From positions 1-63,801 of IMG/VR virus record IMGVR_UViG_3300032236_000737: a DNA stretch of 63,801 nt. One strand, given 5' to 3'. The first letter of the stretch is position 1. Every line of letters starts with the position of its first letter. The DNA comes from a virus. Under the pieces are notes generated by a model, which was not told the DNA's origin, made no database searches, and saw only the letters and a program-made list of their open reading frames with translations. Below are positions 35,501-42,636 of this stretch, in pieces. The position numbers were made by a program, and so were the translations under genes.

Positions 35501-38500
35501 GCTTTATATACTTTACTCTTATAAACAACTAATGCCCCAACAGGATAGATTGCTGTTGATTGCCATGTACCGTAACTGTTTACTGGAACATAATATATAG
35601 TTTCCCAATAAGATGGATTGGTCGAAGGTACAGTTCGTACAGGAACAACAACTGCCGCTTTATAGTAAGAAATAATTCCTGAATTGTCGTCGGTAATACT
35701 TACGATTGCGCCAGGACCGTAGACTGTATTTGGATCATATTCGCCAATATAGTTAGTTACTGCATACCCGGCTTGCGAACTTCCAGTAATCATATACTGG
35801 CCGTCTGGAGAAATTGCAATACTTGATGCAATTATATTTCCAGGATTAGGGTTTGTTGTTACATTGTATGTTGTTCTAGAGTTTGTAGAAGTAGCGACCT
35901 GACTAATAGTCACGCTGACTCCAACATTAACAGATGTTACTAATGTATCTAATGGGATTCCTTGCCCGGTGATAATACCGCCCACCATGCCTGAAGATGC
36001 TCCAGCCATTGCAACTGTGTTACTACCAAGCACAGTACTAGCAGTTACCAAATAAACAGAATTTGTAGCAATGAACGGTGGTTCAATAATTTGTCTTTGT
36101 ACCCAAGGTAATGCTACGCTAGACTTATCATAGGTGGTAAGTTGGCCGAAACCAGAACCGACTGCTGCCATTGTTCCAAATCTGTTGATTGCAATTACAT
36201 TTCCAAATTCTAATCCAGCCTGCGGAGCAGAATTATTTAAATATGAGGCATTATAAACTGGGGTGTATTGCCATGTAGCCCATTTGCCGTTACCTTGATT
36301 GTCTGTCCATACCAATTCGCCTGGATTTAATCTAGTTGTAAGGATTGTATCAAGAGAATCAATGCTAGATGCACGTTGACTTACTAATGAATAAACTACC
36401 AATTGATTAGATTGAGTGAACGGGCTTGGGAATGATTTTAATGTAGCACTAACTGTGAATGTGTTTAATACCACACTAGTAACTTGATAAAATCCTTGGA
36501 TTGCAGAAACTTGAGATAGTCCTATCCAGTCTCCAACTTTTAACGAAGTTAAATTTGTAGTAGTAAGAGATAATGTATTAGTACTGCTGTTATAGGAAAC
36601 ATCGGTGATAGCAATTTGTATGTCAGTAAATCTATAAACATTCCAACTTGGTCCATCAAACGATACTGAAATGTACGCACCCTCATTGAATGTGGTAATA
36701 TCTTGATTAGTTAATTCAGACAAGTAACCTAATGAAACAAAAACATCTGACGCATTTGCATAACCAGCACTACGTAAATAAGAATTATACGTGTCTAGCA
36801 ATGGCCAAGGTTGGCTGTTGTATCCAAGTGGTTTTAGATATACATCGTTCTTTGTTTGTTGAATTATAAATGTTTCATCTAAACTAGTATCATGCAAATT
36901 TCTTAACTCAATCCCTTGTGGATTAGTTTTAAATTTTGATTCGTCTAAAATAAATTCAATATTTTCAAATGCTCGGGCGGCACCGTATTGTCCTACACGC
37001 AATGCCCATTCTTCATAGAAAGATAAACTTTCTAAATTATCAGAACTTAATACATTGAATAATTTATTCAAGACATTCTGTGTACCCTTTTCTCGGATCA
37101 TGCCTTGATAGAATTTAAATTCAGTAACATTATCTTGGATAATGTTGTCAAGATATTGACGTTTCTGATAACCAATTAGGTGATGAGACATTGTTTGCTG
37201 TCCGCTATCAAAATTATCGCTATCTAAACTGTAGAAATCTTCAAACTGACTTGCTTTGTACGACCAGTTTGGTAATAACTGAGGAGTAGGCTTGTGTGTT
37301 AGTTGGGTCCACGCTGTCGGATCAAATGTGCTTGTTCCGACTAATGCGGTTAATGCACTGTAATAAAATCCTTGATAGTTTACAATGTCACCCAACGCAT
37401 AATCTTTCCAAGATTGCCATTCTTGAATTATTGCTTGGTCAAATATAAATCCTGGAATATCTAGGCCGCCGTACCATTCAACGCTAACATGCCCTGAAAC
37501 TTTAATTCTTTCTTGTCTATATCCGCTTTCAGGATTATAAATTACATCGTTAAAAATAGTATTATTACTTAATGTAATAACTTGTTCATGTTGTATTAGA
37601 TAAAAACTTGCTCCGTAAATACCGTCAGCTGTTCGAGGGCTATACGTAACTTCGTTTCCATTTCTATAACTATCTAAAAATTGTGGAGCAAATGGTGTTC
37701 CGTCAACTTTAAATATTTCATATTCGTAAAATTGATTTTTAATATCATCTACTACTTCTAAAGTTGTTGTAAATGTTAATTTACTTGCAGATGGACTTAA
37801 ACTAATTACGCTGTTTCCAACATTACTTAGACCTTCAAGTAATGTATATTTTGTTTCATCAAATACAGATGCTGGTTGCAAATTATATAAGGCGCTATAA
37901 TAAGAACTGTTATATCTAACTATAGTTCCGTACGGTACTGGAGTATTTGGAGCCCAATCACTCCACTTGTCAGCATTAGGCGACCAGTTTTGTGTAGTCC
38001 AGAATAAAAATTCTTTAGCACTAGTTTCCCAGTTAGCAACATGTGAAAGATTTACGTTAAAGTTTTCAAATACAAATCCTTGATCTGTTAGCCAAGCGCC
38101 GTATCCAAGTAAAAAATCAACTACATCTTGTGCTGTCCTAAATTCTGTTCCGTAAGGAACTGTAATAGGTTCAGTATTGTCCCATCGTGTTCTAATTGTT
38201 GCTGTTGCTCCACCAATTACAGGTAGTCCACCTAACAAGGTAAACATATTAGTGTCAAATGTTGCTCCGGCTGTAACAGTACTTAAAGCTCGATAGTAAG
38301 ATCTGTTATAGTGAACTATGCTACTTGCAACATATAATTGTCCTGGTGTCCATTCAGTGTAGACTTCACTAACCCCGCCAACGGTGATTGTTGCACCAGA
38401 TTGTGTGTAAGGATAATACTTAAAGTATGGCTGAGTACGACTATAGCCTTTGACTTCAAATCCGTTTGGCATTTTAGTAATAATAACGCCGCTGTAAGTT

Positions 38501-41500
38501 ATTTTCTTAGTTGGACTAGAAGTGTTTAAAATTATATTATAGTTTTCTTGAGGAACAAATACATTACCTTTACTTAACGGAGTTTTAGAATCTAATAAAA
38601 GATTCATTTGATCTTTGCTGGTAAAAGCGCCAACACGATAAGATAATTGAGCTGACATAGTTTGCATGTCAGTAGTATATCGTTTGTATGATTTTACATT
38701 ATTACTAAAAATAAAATTTAAAATTTGATCAACAATATAGTTAACAACACCAGCAGTTTGAACTCGTGTTGTACTTGAATAGATGCTTGGTAATACAACA
38801 TCCATTGGGCGAATTCTCAAGTTAGTATCTTTATAAACTAATTGTCCTGCTAGGTTTCTCACTATTCTAGATCTGTCTAATAACAAACCTATAGTTCTAG
38901 CCGGTGTTAATAAAATACTAGCAAGTATTACTCCAAATGGGTAATGACTACTACGGCGCCATGCGGCTTCAACTGGGCTGACATCTCCAAAAACAAATCC
39001 GTTATCTACATTTTGAGTGATAGGGCCGTACGCTAGTCCTGATTCTAATGGGCTTTTTAACATACCATTTCCGTCTACTGGAATATGTTGCATTAAAAAT
39101 GGTTTAGCATACTTGCTTAACTTAACTGCTGGCTTGCCTGGTTCTTTTACTAATCCGTCTGCAATGTCTTGCCACATTGGAAGGTTATCACCAGTGTACG
39201 GTGCAGGACCGTACAAGCCTTGCCACCATGAAGGCTCTAAACTAAAACCTAACATTTCCCAAGGAGTTAAATTTGGTCTATCTGTATCTAGTAAGTAGCG
39301 ATAGATTCCTCTCCAATATCCTGGAACAGGGTTTCCGTCTGGGTCTGCTGTTTGTGAATAGTTATATGTAAATGTATTATTAAGACTATAGCTTAACGGT
39401 TTAGTAAAATCACGACCAGATAATGTAGTCCATTTATAAAAACTAGGAGCTAGTACTGCGTTAAACTCTGCTAAACTATAATCATTAGTTTTGTTATAGG
39501 TTGGAATAACGTCTGCAATATCAAAAATAGTAGCATCATATTTTACTTTGATATTATTAAAGATACGTTTTTCTAATTCTAGAATTAGTGCATCTCTGTA
39601 ATCACCATATGCTAATACTTGGCTTCCATCGTGACCTTGTATCATCACTCTAGGTGTTAAGTATGTGGTATCTGTATAAATTTTTGGTGCATACGCAGGC
39701 CACATACCGTACTTGGTAGGTGTTGCTGGAACAAAACAGCCGTCAGTACTATCGTACTCAACAGTTGTAATAGTATCCCCAGTATGCATATCTACACGAT
39801 CATCAATGATTACAAATCCCTGATTGTTAAATGTGTAGTCGTGTCCGTGGACTAATTGTACTCCATTTAAATAAATGCCAACTGCTTTGTTAGAAAGAGA
39901 ATCTAATGTGAATACTGCACTTAACGGATATTGTTTTATTCTACTATCTACAACTGATAAATCAGTATTGACACTAGCACCGTAAGGAATCATATCACTA
40001 AAGTAATAAGGTGCAGTAGTTGGACGATCCTTGTTTATTTTTTGCATTATTAAATTGACAATTGTAACTGGATCTCCGTCAATACCTAAGTTACTAGCAA
40101 TTTTAATAAAATTTCTTTTAAAGTTATTATAATCGTCTCTACTTTGTTCTAAAGAACGAACAATATTATTTGCTTCAGATGTAATATGATATATTGCAGT
40201 GCTTAAAGGTCCGCTATGTTGGACAAACTTTGTTCCGTACTGTGTAACATTTCCTAAATCTCGTAAATTTCCAGGACCTGGAAAAGTACCAACAAACGTT
40301 GTTAAATTATCTACAATAGAGTTTACATGGTCGGTAACTTCACCCAATGTAAAGTCTCCCATGATATTGTTTAAAGGATTATTTTGTAAATTCAATGGAA
40401 TTTCGTAATAACCATTGTCATTAATTGGCTGAGCGGCAAACGCTCTAATAGTAACAACATCACTAGTTCCAACTGGGGTGTTTAAAGATACATATTTGTA
40501 ATATGATCCATCATTTAATGTCCATAGTGTTGGGTCTAGACGAATTCCGTTAATATAAACTTTTACAACTAAGTCGTCAAGATTTGTAATATCATCAAAA
40601 ATATCAACATTGAAGTTATTAGTTAATCCTGAATTTTTGTAAATTCTGATCGCGGCTTGTGTATTTGGTGCAGTACATACTTGCCAACCGTTTTTATAAA
40701 TTAATTTACCAGCATAGTTTTGACTTACAAGATAACCTACATTAATATTTTGTGTAAGAACTAGAGTAGATTCTTTATACTGGAAGCTGTCTGTAGCAAG
40801 TGTAAAATTGAAAACAATGTCTCCAATATTGCTAATATTTCTATAGCTTAACGGGAATCCTAGTCGACCATCGGCTACACCTGAACCAACTTTATAAGAG
40901 AATAAGGTTGTTCCTTTAAAAGTAGAACCGTTATACACAGAATTATCACTATAACTAACGCCATTGGCATCGACAATATCAAATAAAGGTGCTTGATTAA
41001 TTGTAGTTTTTTGTTGTCCTAGTACCCAAGAGCTTCCGTCATAGTAAAAACTCTTTCCTTGATACTTTACTCCAGACTTAACTAATGTCACTTGATTTAA
41101 CACAGGATCAAGAACTTCAGCCAAGTGAATCTGACGACTACCTGAACTTAGGTGCAACACATCTAAGAATTGAACTTCAAATACTTTATTTCTTACTAGT
41201 CTATCTTTATCTGCTGTAAAGATAATACGTTGCCCTTGCGCTAAATTAACGCCGTCTACATTATAACCAGACTTTCCTTCAATGTCTGTAAATGCATCTT
41301 TTGTAAAATCATCAACAATATCAATATCTGTAATAGCAGTTGTACCTGAATTAGCTAATTTTAAATTTGCTTCAAATTCAATAATAGGTCTTACTGCTCT
41401 AGCGGTTTGATCAATACTTGCAACATTTCCGTTGAAGGCGGCACTAGCTGTAATAACATCTTTATGGAACCAGCGATTGTATCGACTCCAGTTGTTATAA

Positions 41501-42636
41501 TCATTACTTGCACGATTAATTAAAATGTAGTCTGCTAATCCTGCAAACCCAGTAGCATCACTGAATGGATTATTATCAAACTTATCACTGTCAAACGGAA
41601 TTGTTTGCTCTGAGGTATAAGAGTTAATAACTTCCAATGTAGTTGTTGATATCAATTTGATAGAAACACCGACGCCTTCAACATAATACTCGCCAAGTGC
41701 ATATTCAGCAGGTGTTACATTTCCTACAAATGCAACTTTCATGCCGTTACTAAGTTGAGTTCCGTCAGGTAACTTGTAGTGTTTTTTTCCTAACAAATCG
41801 TGAGTAACATCAATATAAGAATCATCTACAATAGATAATACTTCAATTACTCCGCCTAAGTTAATATCGGATTCGCTCTGATAGTACAAAATTGTAGGAG
41901 CATCTAGAGGAACTGTAAAAGTTAATGTTCCAGTTTCAATCCCATAGCCACTGATAAAATCATTTACATATCTGTCAGATTTACCGACACTTCTAGCTGT
42001 CTTGATACTGAATGGATTTCCAGGGCTGTTAATTTCAAAATTATAAGTTTGCCCTCTATAAAATTTCAATACAGGATTACGTGTAAATCCGTTAGGAGTA
42101 AACAAATACTCGTTATTATTAAGTTCAGATTCAATAGTTACAGTGTATGTACTTTCAATTGCTTTAACTTGACCAGGAACTTTAATAGTCTCAGGGCCGT
42201 ACGGTAACCAGTAATAATTTTGAAAGTTGACAAATTTATCCCAATCAATATGCGGATCCCAAGAATAAAATTCTTGTTTGTTTAGTCGTGCATGGTTTTT
42301 AGTATTGCCACCAAATACACTAATTTGATTTATATAATCAATATAATCTTTAAAGAAGGTTGTGTTGCCTAGGCTATCTTCAATTGTGATACTAGGTTCA
42401 AACTGATAGTTTTGTCTTACTGCATCTGGTGCTTTTAAGTAAACATCAGAACCTGTGGCACTTTTTGCATTTTCACGACCAATATACCCGTTAACTTTTT
42501 TTACTGTTCCGGGCTGAAACAACTGATCAACAGTTGCTTGTAAGAATTTTTTATTGGCACTTGTTTGATAAAATGTTGGTAAAAGATTTACACTTAATCC
42601 TACATTGCCTTTCTTTGCGTCTTGACTATTAGCCAT
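26530..42636 (-). CDS. Giant modular baseplate/adhesin protein (5,368 residues)
   Basis: One uninterrupted frame of 16.1 kb, a quarter of the window, directly after gene 6 with an 8-base overlap, the position of T4 gene 7. The N-terminus ('VGLSVNLLPTFYQT', 'YYWLPYGPETI') looks like a wedge or tail-surface protein. By position I can pick out modules (residues approximate): six short carbohydrate-binding-like motifs near 1430, 1570, 1740, 2300, 2360 and 5220; a set of FG-GAP-like propeller blades at 2140-2990 ('FGxSLAIS...G.V.VY'); 'GxGYxxxPxV.I' repeats near 3410 and 3780-3830; and helical segments around 4220-4450. Likely roles are wedge scaffold plus host-surface binding, but no part shows an enzyme motif. 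Confidence 0.75.
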   Translation of the reverse strand: MANSQDAKKGNVGLSVNLLPTFYQTSANKKFLQATVDQLFQPGTVKKVNGYIGRENAKSATGSDVYLKAPDAVRQNYQFEPSITIEDSLGNTTFFKDYIDYINQISVFGGNTKNHARLNKQEFYSWDPHIDWDKFVNFQNYYWLPYGPETIKVPGQVKAIESTYTVTIESELNNNEYLFTPNGFTRNPVLKFYRGQTYNFEINSPGNPFSIKTARSVGKSDRYVNDFISGYGIETGTLTFTVPLDAPTILYYQSESDINLGGVIEVLSIVDDSYIDVTHDLLGKKHYKLPDGTQLSNGMKVAFVGNVTPAEYALGEYYVEGVGVSIKLISTTTLEVINSYTSEQTIPFDSDKFDNNPFSDATGFAGLADYILINRASNDYNNWSRYNRWFHKDVITASAAFNGNVASIDQTARAVRPIIEFEANLKLANSGTTAITDIDIVDDFTKDAFTDIEGKSGYNVDGVNLAQGQRIIFTADKDRLVRNKVFEVQFLDVLHLSSGSRQIHLAEVLDPVLNQVTLVKSGVKYQGKSFYYDGSSWVLGQQKTTINQAPLFDIVDANGVSYSDNSVYNGSTFKGTTLFSYKVGSGVADGRLGFPLSYRNISNIGDIVFNFTLATDSFQYKESTLVLTQNINVGYLVSQNYAGKLIYKNGWQVCTAPNTQAAIRIYKNSGLTNNFNVDIFDDITNLDDLVVKVYINGIRLDPTLWTLNDGSYYKYVSLNTPVGTSDVVTIRAFAAQPINDNGYYEIPLNLQNNPLNNIMGDFTLGEVTDHVNSIVDNLTTFVGTFPGPGNLRDLGNVTQYGTKFVQHSGPLSTAIYHITSEANNIVRSLEQSRDDYNNFKRNFIKIASNLGIDGDPVTIVNLIMQKINKDRPTTAPYYFSDMIPYGASVNTDLSVVDSRIKQYPLSAVFTLDSLSNKAVGIYLNGVQLVHGHDYTFNNQGFVIIDDRVDMHTGDTITTVEYDSTDGCFVPATPTKYGMWPAYAPKIYTDTTYLTPRVMIQGHDGSQVLAYGDYRDALILELEKRIFNNIKVKYDATIFDIADVIPTYNKTNDYSLAEFNAVLAPSFYKWTTLSGRDFTKPLSYSLNNTFTYNYSQTADPDGNPVPGYWRGIYRYLLDTDRPNLTPWEMLGFSLEPSWWQGLYGPAPYTGDNLPMWQDIADGLVKEPGKPAVKLSKYAKPFLMQHIPVDGNGMLKSPLESGLAYGPITQNVDNGFVFGDVSPVEAAWRRSSHYPFGVILASILLTPARTIGLLLDRSRIVRNLAGQLVYKDTNLRIRPMDVVLPSIYSSTTRVQTAGVVNYIVDQILNFIFSNNVKSYKRYTTDMQTMSAQLSYRVGAFTSKDQMNLLLDSKTPLSKGNVFVPQENYNIILNTSSPTKKITYSGVIITKMPNGFEVKGYSRTQPYFKYYPYTQSGATITVGGVSEVYTEWTPGQLYVASSIVHYNRSYYRALSTVTAGATFDTNMFTLLGGLPVIGGATATIRTRWDNTEPITVPYGTEFRTAQDVVDFLLGYGAWLTDQGFVFENFNVNLSHVANWETSAKEFLFWTTQNWSPNADKWSDWAPNTPVPYGTIVRYNSSYYSALYNLQPASVFDETKYTLLEGLSNVGNSVISLSPSASKLTFTTTLEVVDDIKNQFYEYEIFKVDGTPFAPQFLDSYRNGNEVTYSPRTADGIYGASFYLIQHEQVITLSNNTIFNDVIYNPESGYRQERIKVSGHVSVEWYGGLDIPGFIFDQAIIQEWQSWKDYALGDIVNYQGFYYSALTALVGTSTFDPTAWTQLTHKPTPQLLPNWSYKASQFEDFYSLDSDNFDSGQQTMSHHLIGYQKRQYLDNIIQDNVTEFKFYQGMIREKGTQNVLNKLFNVLSSDNLESLSFYEEWALRVGQYGAARAFENIEFILDESKFKTNPQGIELRNLHDTSLDETFIIQQTKNDVYLKPLGYNSQPWPLLDTYNSYLRSAGYANASDVFVSLGYLSELTNQDITTFNEGAYISVSFDGPSWNVYRFTDIQIAITDVSYNSSTNTLSLTTTNLTSLKVGDWIGLSQVSAIQGFYQVTSVVLNTFTVSATLKSFPSPFTQSNQLVVYSLVSQRASSIDSLDTILTTRLNPGELVWTDNQGNGKWATWQYTPVYNASYLNNSAPQAGLEFGNVIAINRFGTMAAVGSGFGQLTTYDKSSVALPWVQRQIIEPPFIATNSVYLVTASTVLGSNTVAMAGASSGMVGGIITGQGIPLDTLVTSVNVGVSVTISQVATSTNSRTTYNVTTNPNPGNIIASSIAISPDGQYMITGSSQAGYAVTNYIGEYDPNTVYGPGAIVSITDDNSGIISYYKAAVVVPVRTVPSTNPSYWETIYYVPVNSYGTWQSTAIYPVGALVVYKSKVYKAATKLYGRVTITVTNTASGTYYLTTEDTSVLGAGYEIIFDGAVFGGIVSGVIYYVATIIDGTRFTVTALRGSPLTVPLTTASGIMSGTQQAPDTPDSGSGQWTFQSTQTGYAGQGVVSLYKKDSNNIYALVDTITSPIPDSNENFGASFAFGNDVIYVSAPGYGNSTGRVYKLKYSTIVQAQSAYNPVGSSESTLRVTSTTGIREGMYVLGAGFTSGQTVTAVINSTTLQLSGTPDSTPSGIIEFAVIGWGYDWSEVYTGTIEGMNFGYSLAISNDNSTLAISAASTITTAIVAIFKASNNLVIATTGASGTGTTATITFTNRNLVPFAIGDTITVTGVTPSSFNGSFVVTAVTNNSVSYASSALGPQTHAGTVTGNSLAGFELTQLLEGVDYDIQLAISDDGSYIAISDDTVSTAQIKQQGQVSVYQNNNGTYSFYQAIVPHQPETNGHFGRKIAFMNNYETLAIFSQYGDTFITTTFDKNGTTFDKNSTPFTVRQTNSGRIDIYDKYANNWVFSESLSKANPVTTAGEFVVGDTYSILTLGTTDFTRIGASVNAIGVTFVATGDGSGTGTAAIVTSESGVLDGYGTGFAVGANHILIGAPFGTDQGMQSGRVYDYGKRPGQTSWTMIHSEIDKPDVKKIKKAFLYNRKLGTLVTYLDVIDPAQGKIAGPADEEIKFKAFYDPATYSVGDTTVNVNSGTAWKDDQVGQLWWDLRTAKFLNAYENNPVYKNTNWNTLAPGASIDVYEWVKYNQLPSQWDSLADTPTGTAMGISGTSLYGNAIYSVKQTFNTATQQFKNTYYFWVKNKKFIPSAPGRNLAAQDVANLIANPRGQAYAYLALTGPNSLSLVNAKQYLKSDEVVLSIEYWIGKKTDQNVHGHWTLVSNDPTTYIPLPIEQKWIDSLCGKDSVGRPVPDPALPPKIRYGIENRPRQGMFVNRFEALKEFVEQANQLLIVNQVVENNNLKNLESYDVAPAVTTGLYDVAFDTYAELDYANVGNFAKPSISPSIADGKIVGIIINTDSTGNPLLGKGYAVAPYIEVIGSGSGAIVQTTINSKGQITGAKVVATGEGYDDNTVMVIRNYSALVRSDTNANNNWSIYTWIPPVVATNGTVTPGYWTLSRTQSYDVRNYWNYADWYATGYSQFSIADFSVATLADLNSLTPNIGATVKVRNSNSGGWVLLSRYSNSTSVDWTQSYSVVGLQNGTIQLSSSLYNSADTGLGFDNNIYDSASYDLVAATELRIILDSLKNDIFVGELNGSYLDLFFGSVHYIHSEQPYVDWIFKTSFVKAQHNIGSLDQPVTYKPDNLANFEDYVNEVKPYKTKVREYISNYDSIDPAHLPITDFDLQPIYENNKISLIEVHVENGKVVAQDTAIETYPWKFWLDNVGFTITELKLIDGGNGYVTEPQVIIAGNSGSGATARAFISNEKVNRIVLLTPGSGYLSAPTVTIKGGILPTGTPATAVAVIGESVVRSNYVGIKFDRIDQKYYITQIQKVETFTGSGSRLQFPLIWGPDNRIGKSTVTINGISALRDTYTLSIVPSKVKGYTTYSGKITFTTAPVKGAKIVVTYILDESLLGATDRIQYYYNSSTGELGKDLAQLMTGIDYGGVIVNGLGFEISQGWDSVPFYSDKWDTYDSTYTDYNVVVDANTHDFTLPYTPTAGTQLNIYKISNSVDSYVSDGVATEYQYNIQDYNPYVTISHTVKTVGISTAGSTKLTVTSLAGIRVGDVISTTDTALTLIALDTKVTAVGPNTTLGLSSTQVQIGTILYNDLPDEVYLTFTRKLVQPTDVVIGQTGLITLPSLANSGIIAGTTINIIGSLNPVRLDDPNYNIAPFFTQLIEATAYDAAFSSNYQSILAGIAILNHITTYGYKVSETNYSINSLIENISVLPAVVNNAGAEAVIDTNTDVITTIIGGGIIPQPVFGSLPGTSQGQISAATLLNDNISFIQAELMQYITNHYPSVTYNHTDFQTRIQYIVLSLCYDLMYGGNKESVYSAKQYWIYNNSIPFIQPSAYWSGIFGYLNTMAQKIITNTQFTRLQTHFFQTTISGLTGGAVAGTSISDNIATISTIISSSFYPNANIVNPSISGATSGLQTVANAILSNTSTLTPVMNPTAIVNTFLSDGTGDGVGVTSKTFSIPQPYTLVDGGQADSTIDIEVDDGGSASTVFGVLDKVDEGSNASANVFVVSKGDEFIIRQTTSDGSIAPQSQDYDTALSGGDTSSLNGVFATATGLAADDIIIDGDGFVTPTTNVAPEEVVPGQVIDTLAIKVYDKPTSGSGMIKVDNYLADGTTTAFLLSQTPNGPGAVIVKVNNNIKTINTDYDVDYNTNSIVFHFAPDANSEVSLFSIGFNGTNIIDIDHFVGDGTTREFVTNATWVSPVTTLIYVDGIVASPQLFKTDTSYSYSNAIGFRFGVAPKAGDIINFIIVAGSEPTYAITNVETVATNGARTYTLRNKIGTSLPNESNMIVRVDQTILQAPVNTYFTIGSNRLNYTIDPTKFVPYSVDFSTLFVYVGSVQLTQGIDFIVDLGGITVKINKAVYTKYKGETLIVSIIANNGYTFNPITNQITFAQAYDNTHVVQVIGSYQHEFLDIERTTVNASSTASLVPNSADYYYYENILGGIVVLDRPVINDYYVWVVKNNRLLTPVVDYKLNADYQSITLAAPCINTDKITLITFGSNILKSGIAYMQFKDMLNRVSYKRLSQAKQTTLAQDLHWNDTSIVVTNASAFDLPNPRINRPGVVEIRGERIEYFSLVGNTLSQLRRGTLGTGVYNLNVAGTLVQDIGTSETIPYNDTQIVQQIISDGTSTVNLDFVPASVNEIEVFVGGYNDGAVWEPGAVYTVGSIVNVGVYTYRCLTNHISGSTFYNTVTTVTLNADGTTTAIANGVASNSVWNFFIGNRRLKKVGYSAFNINNAPASPEGDVEFSQDFTVDGTTAALTLTNLLSFGTHITVVKNTGVAWDNTTNVLYDTGKIGDFIRSQPGIWYSEYK

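Noticed and set aside
26530-42636. Assembly artefact joining several genes into one giant frame
   Set aside because: The frame is open over 16.1 kb with steady phage-structural composition and recurring modules, which an erroneous join would not maintain. Raw reads would still be the final test.
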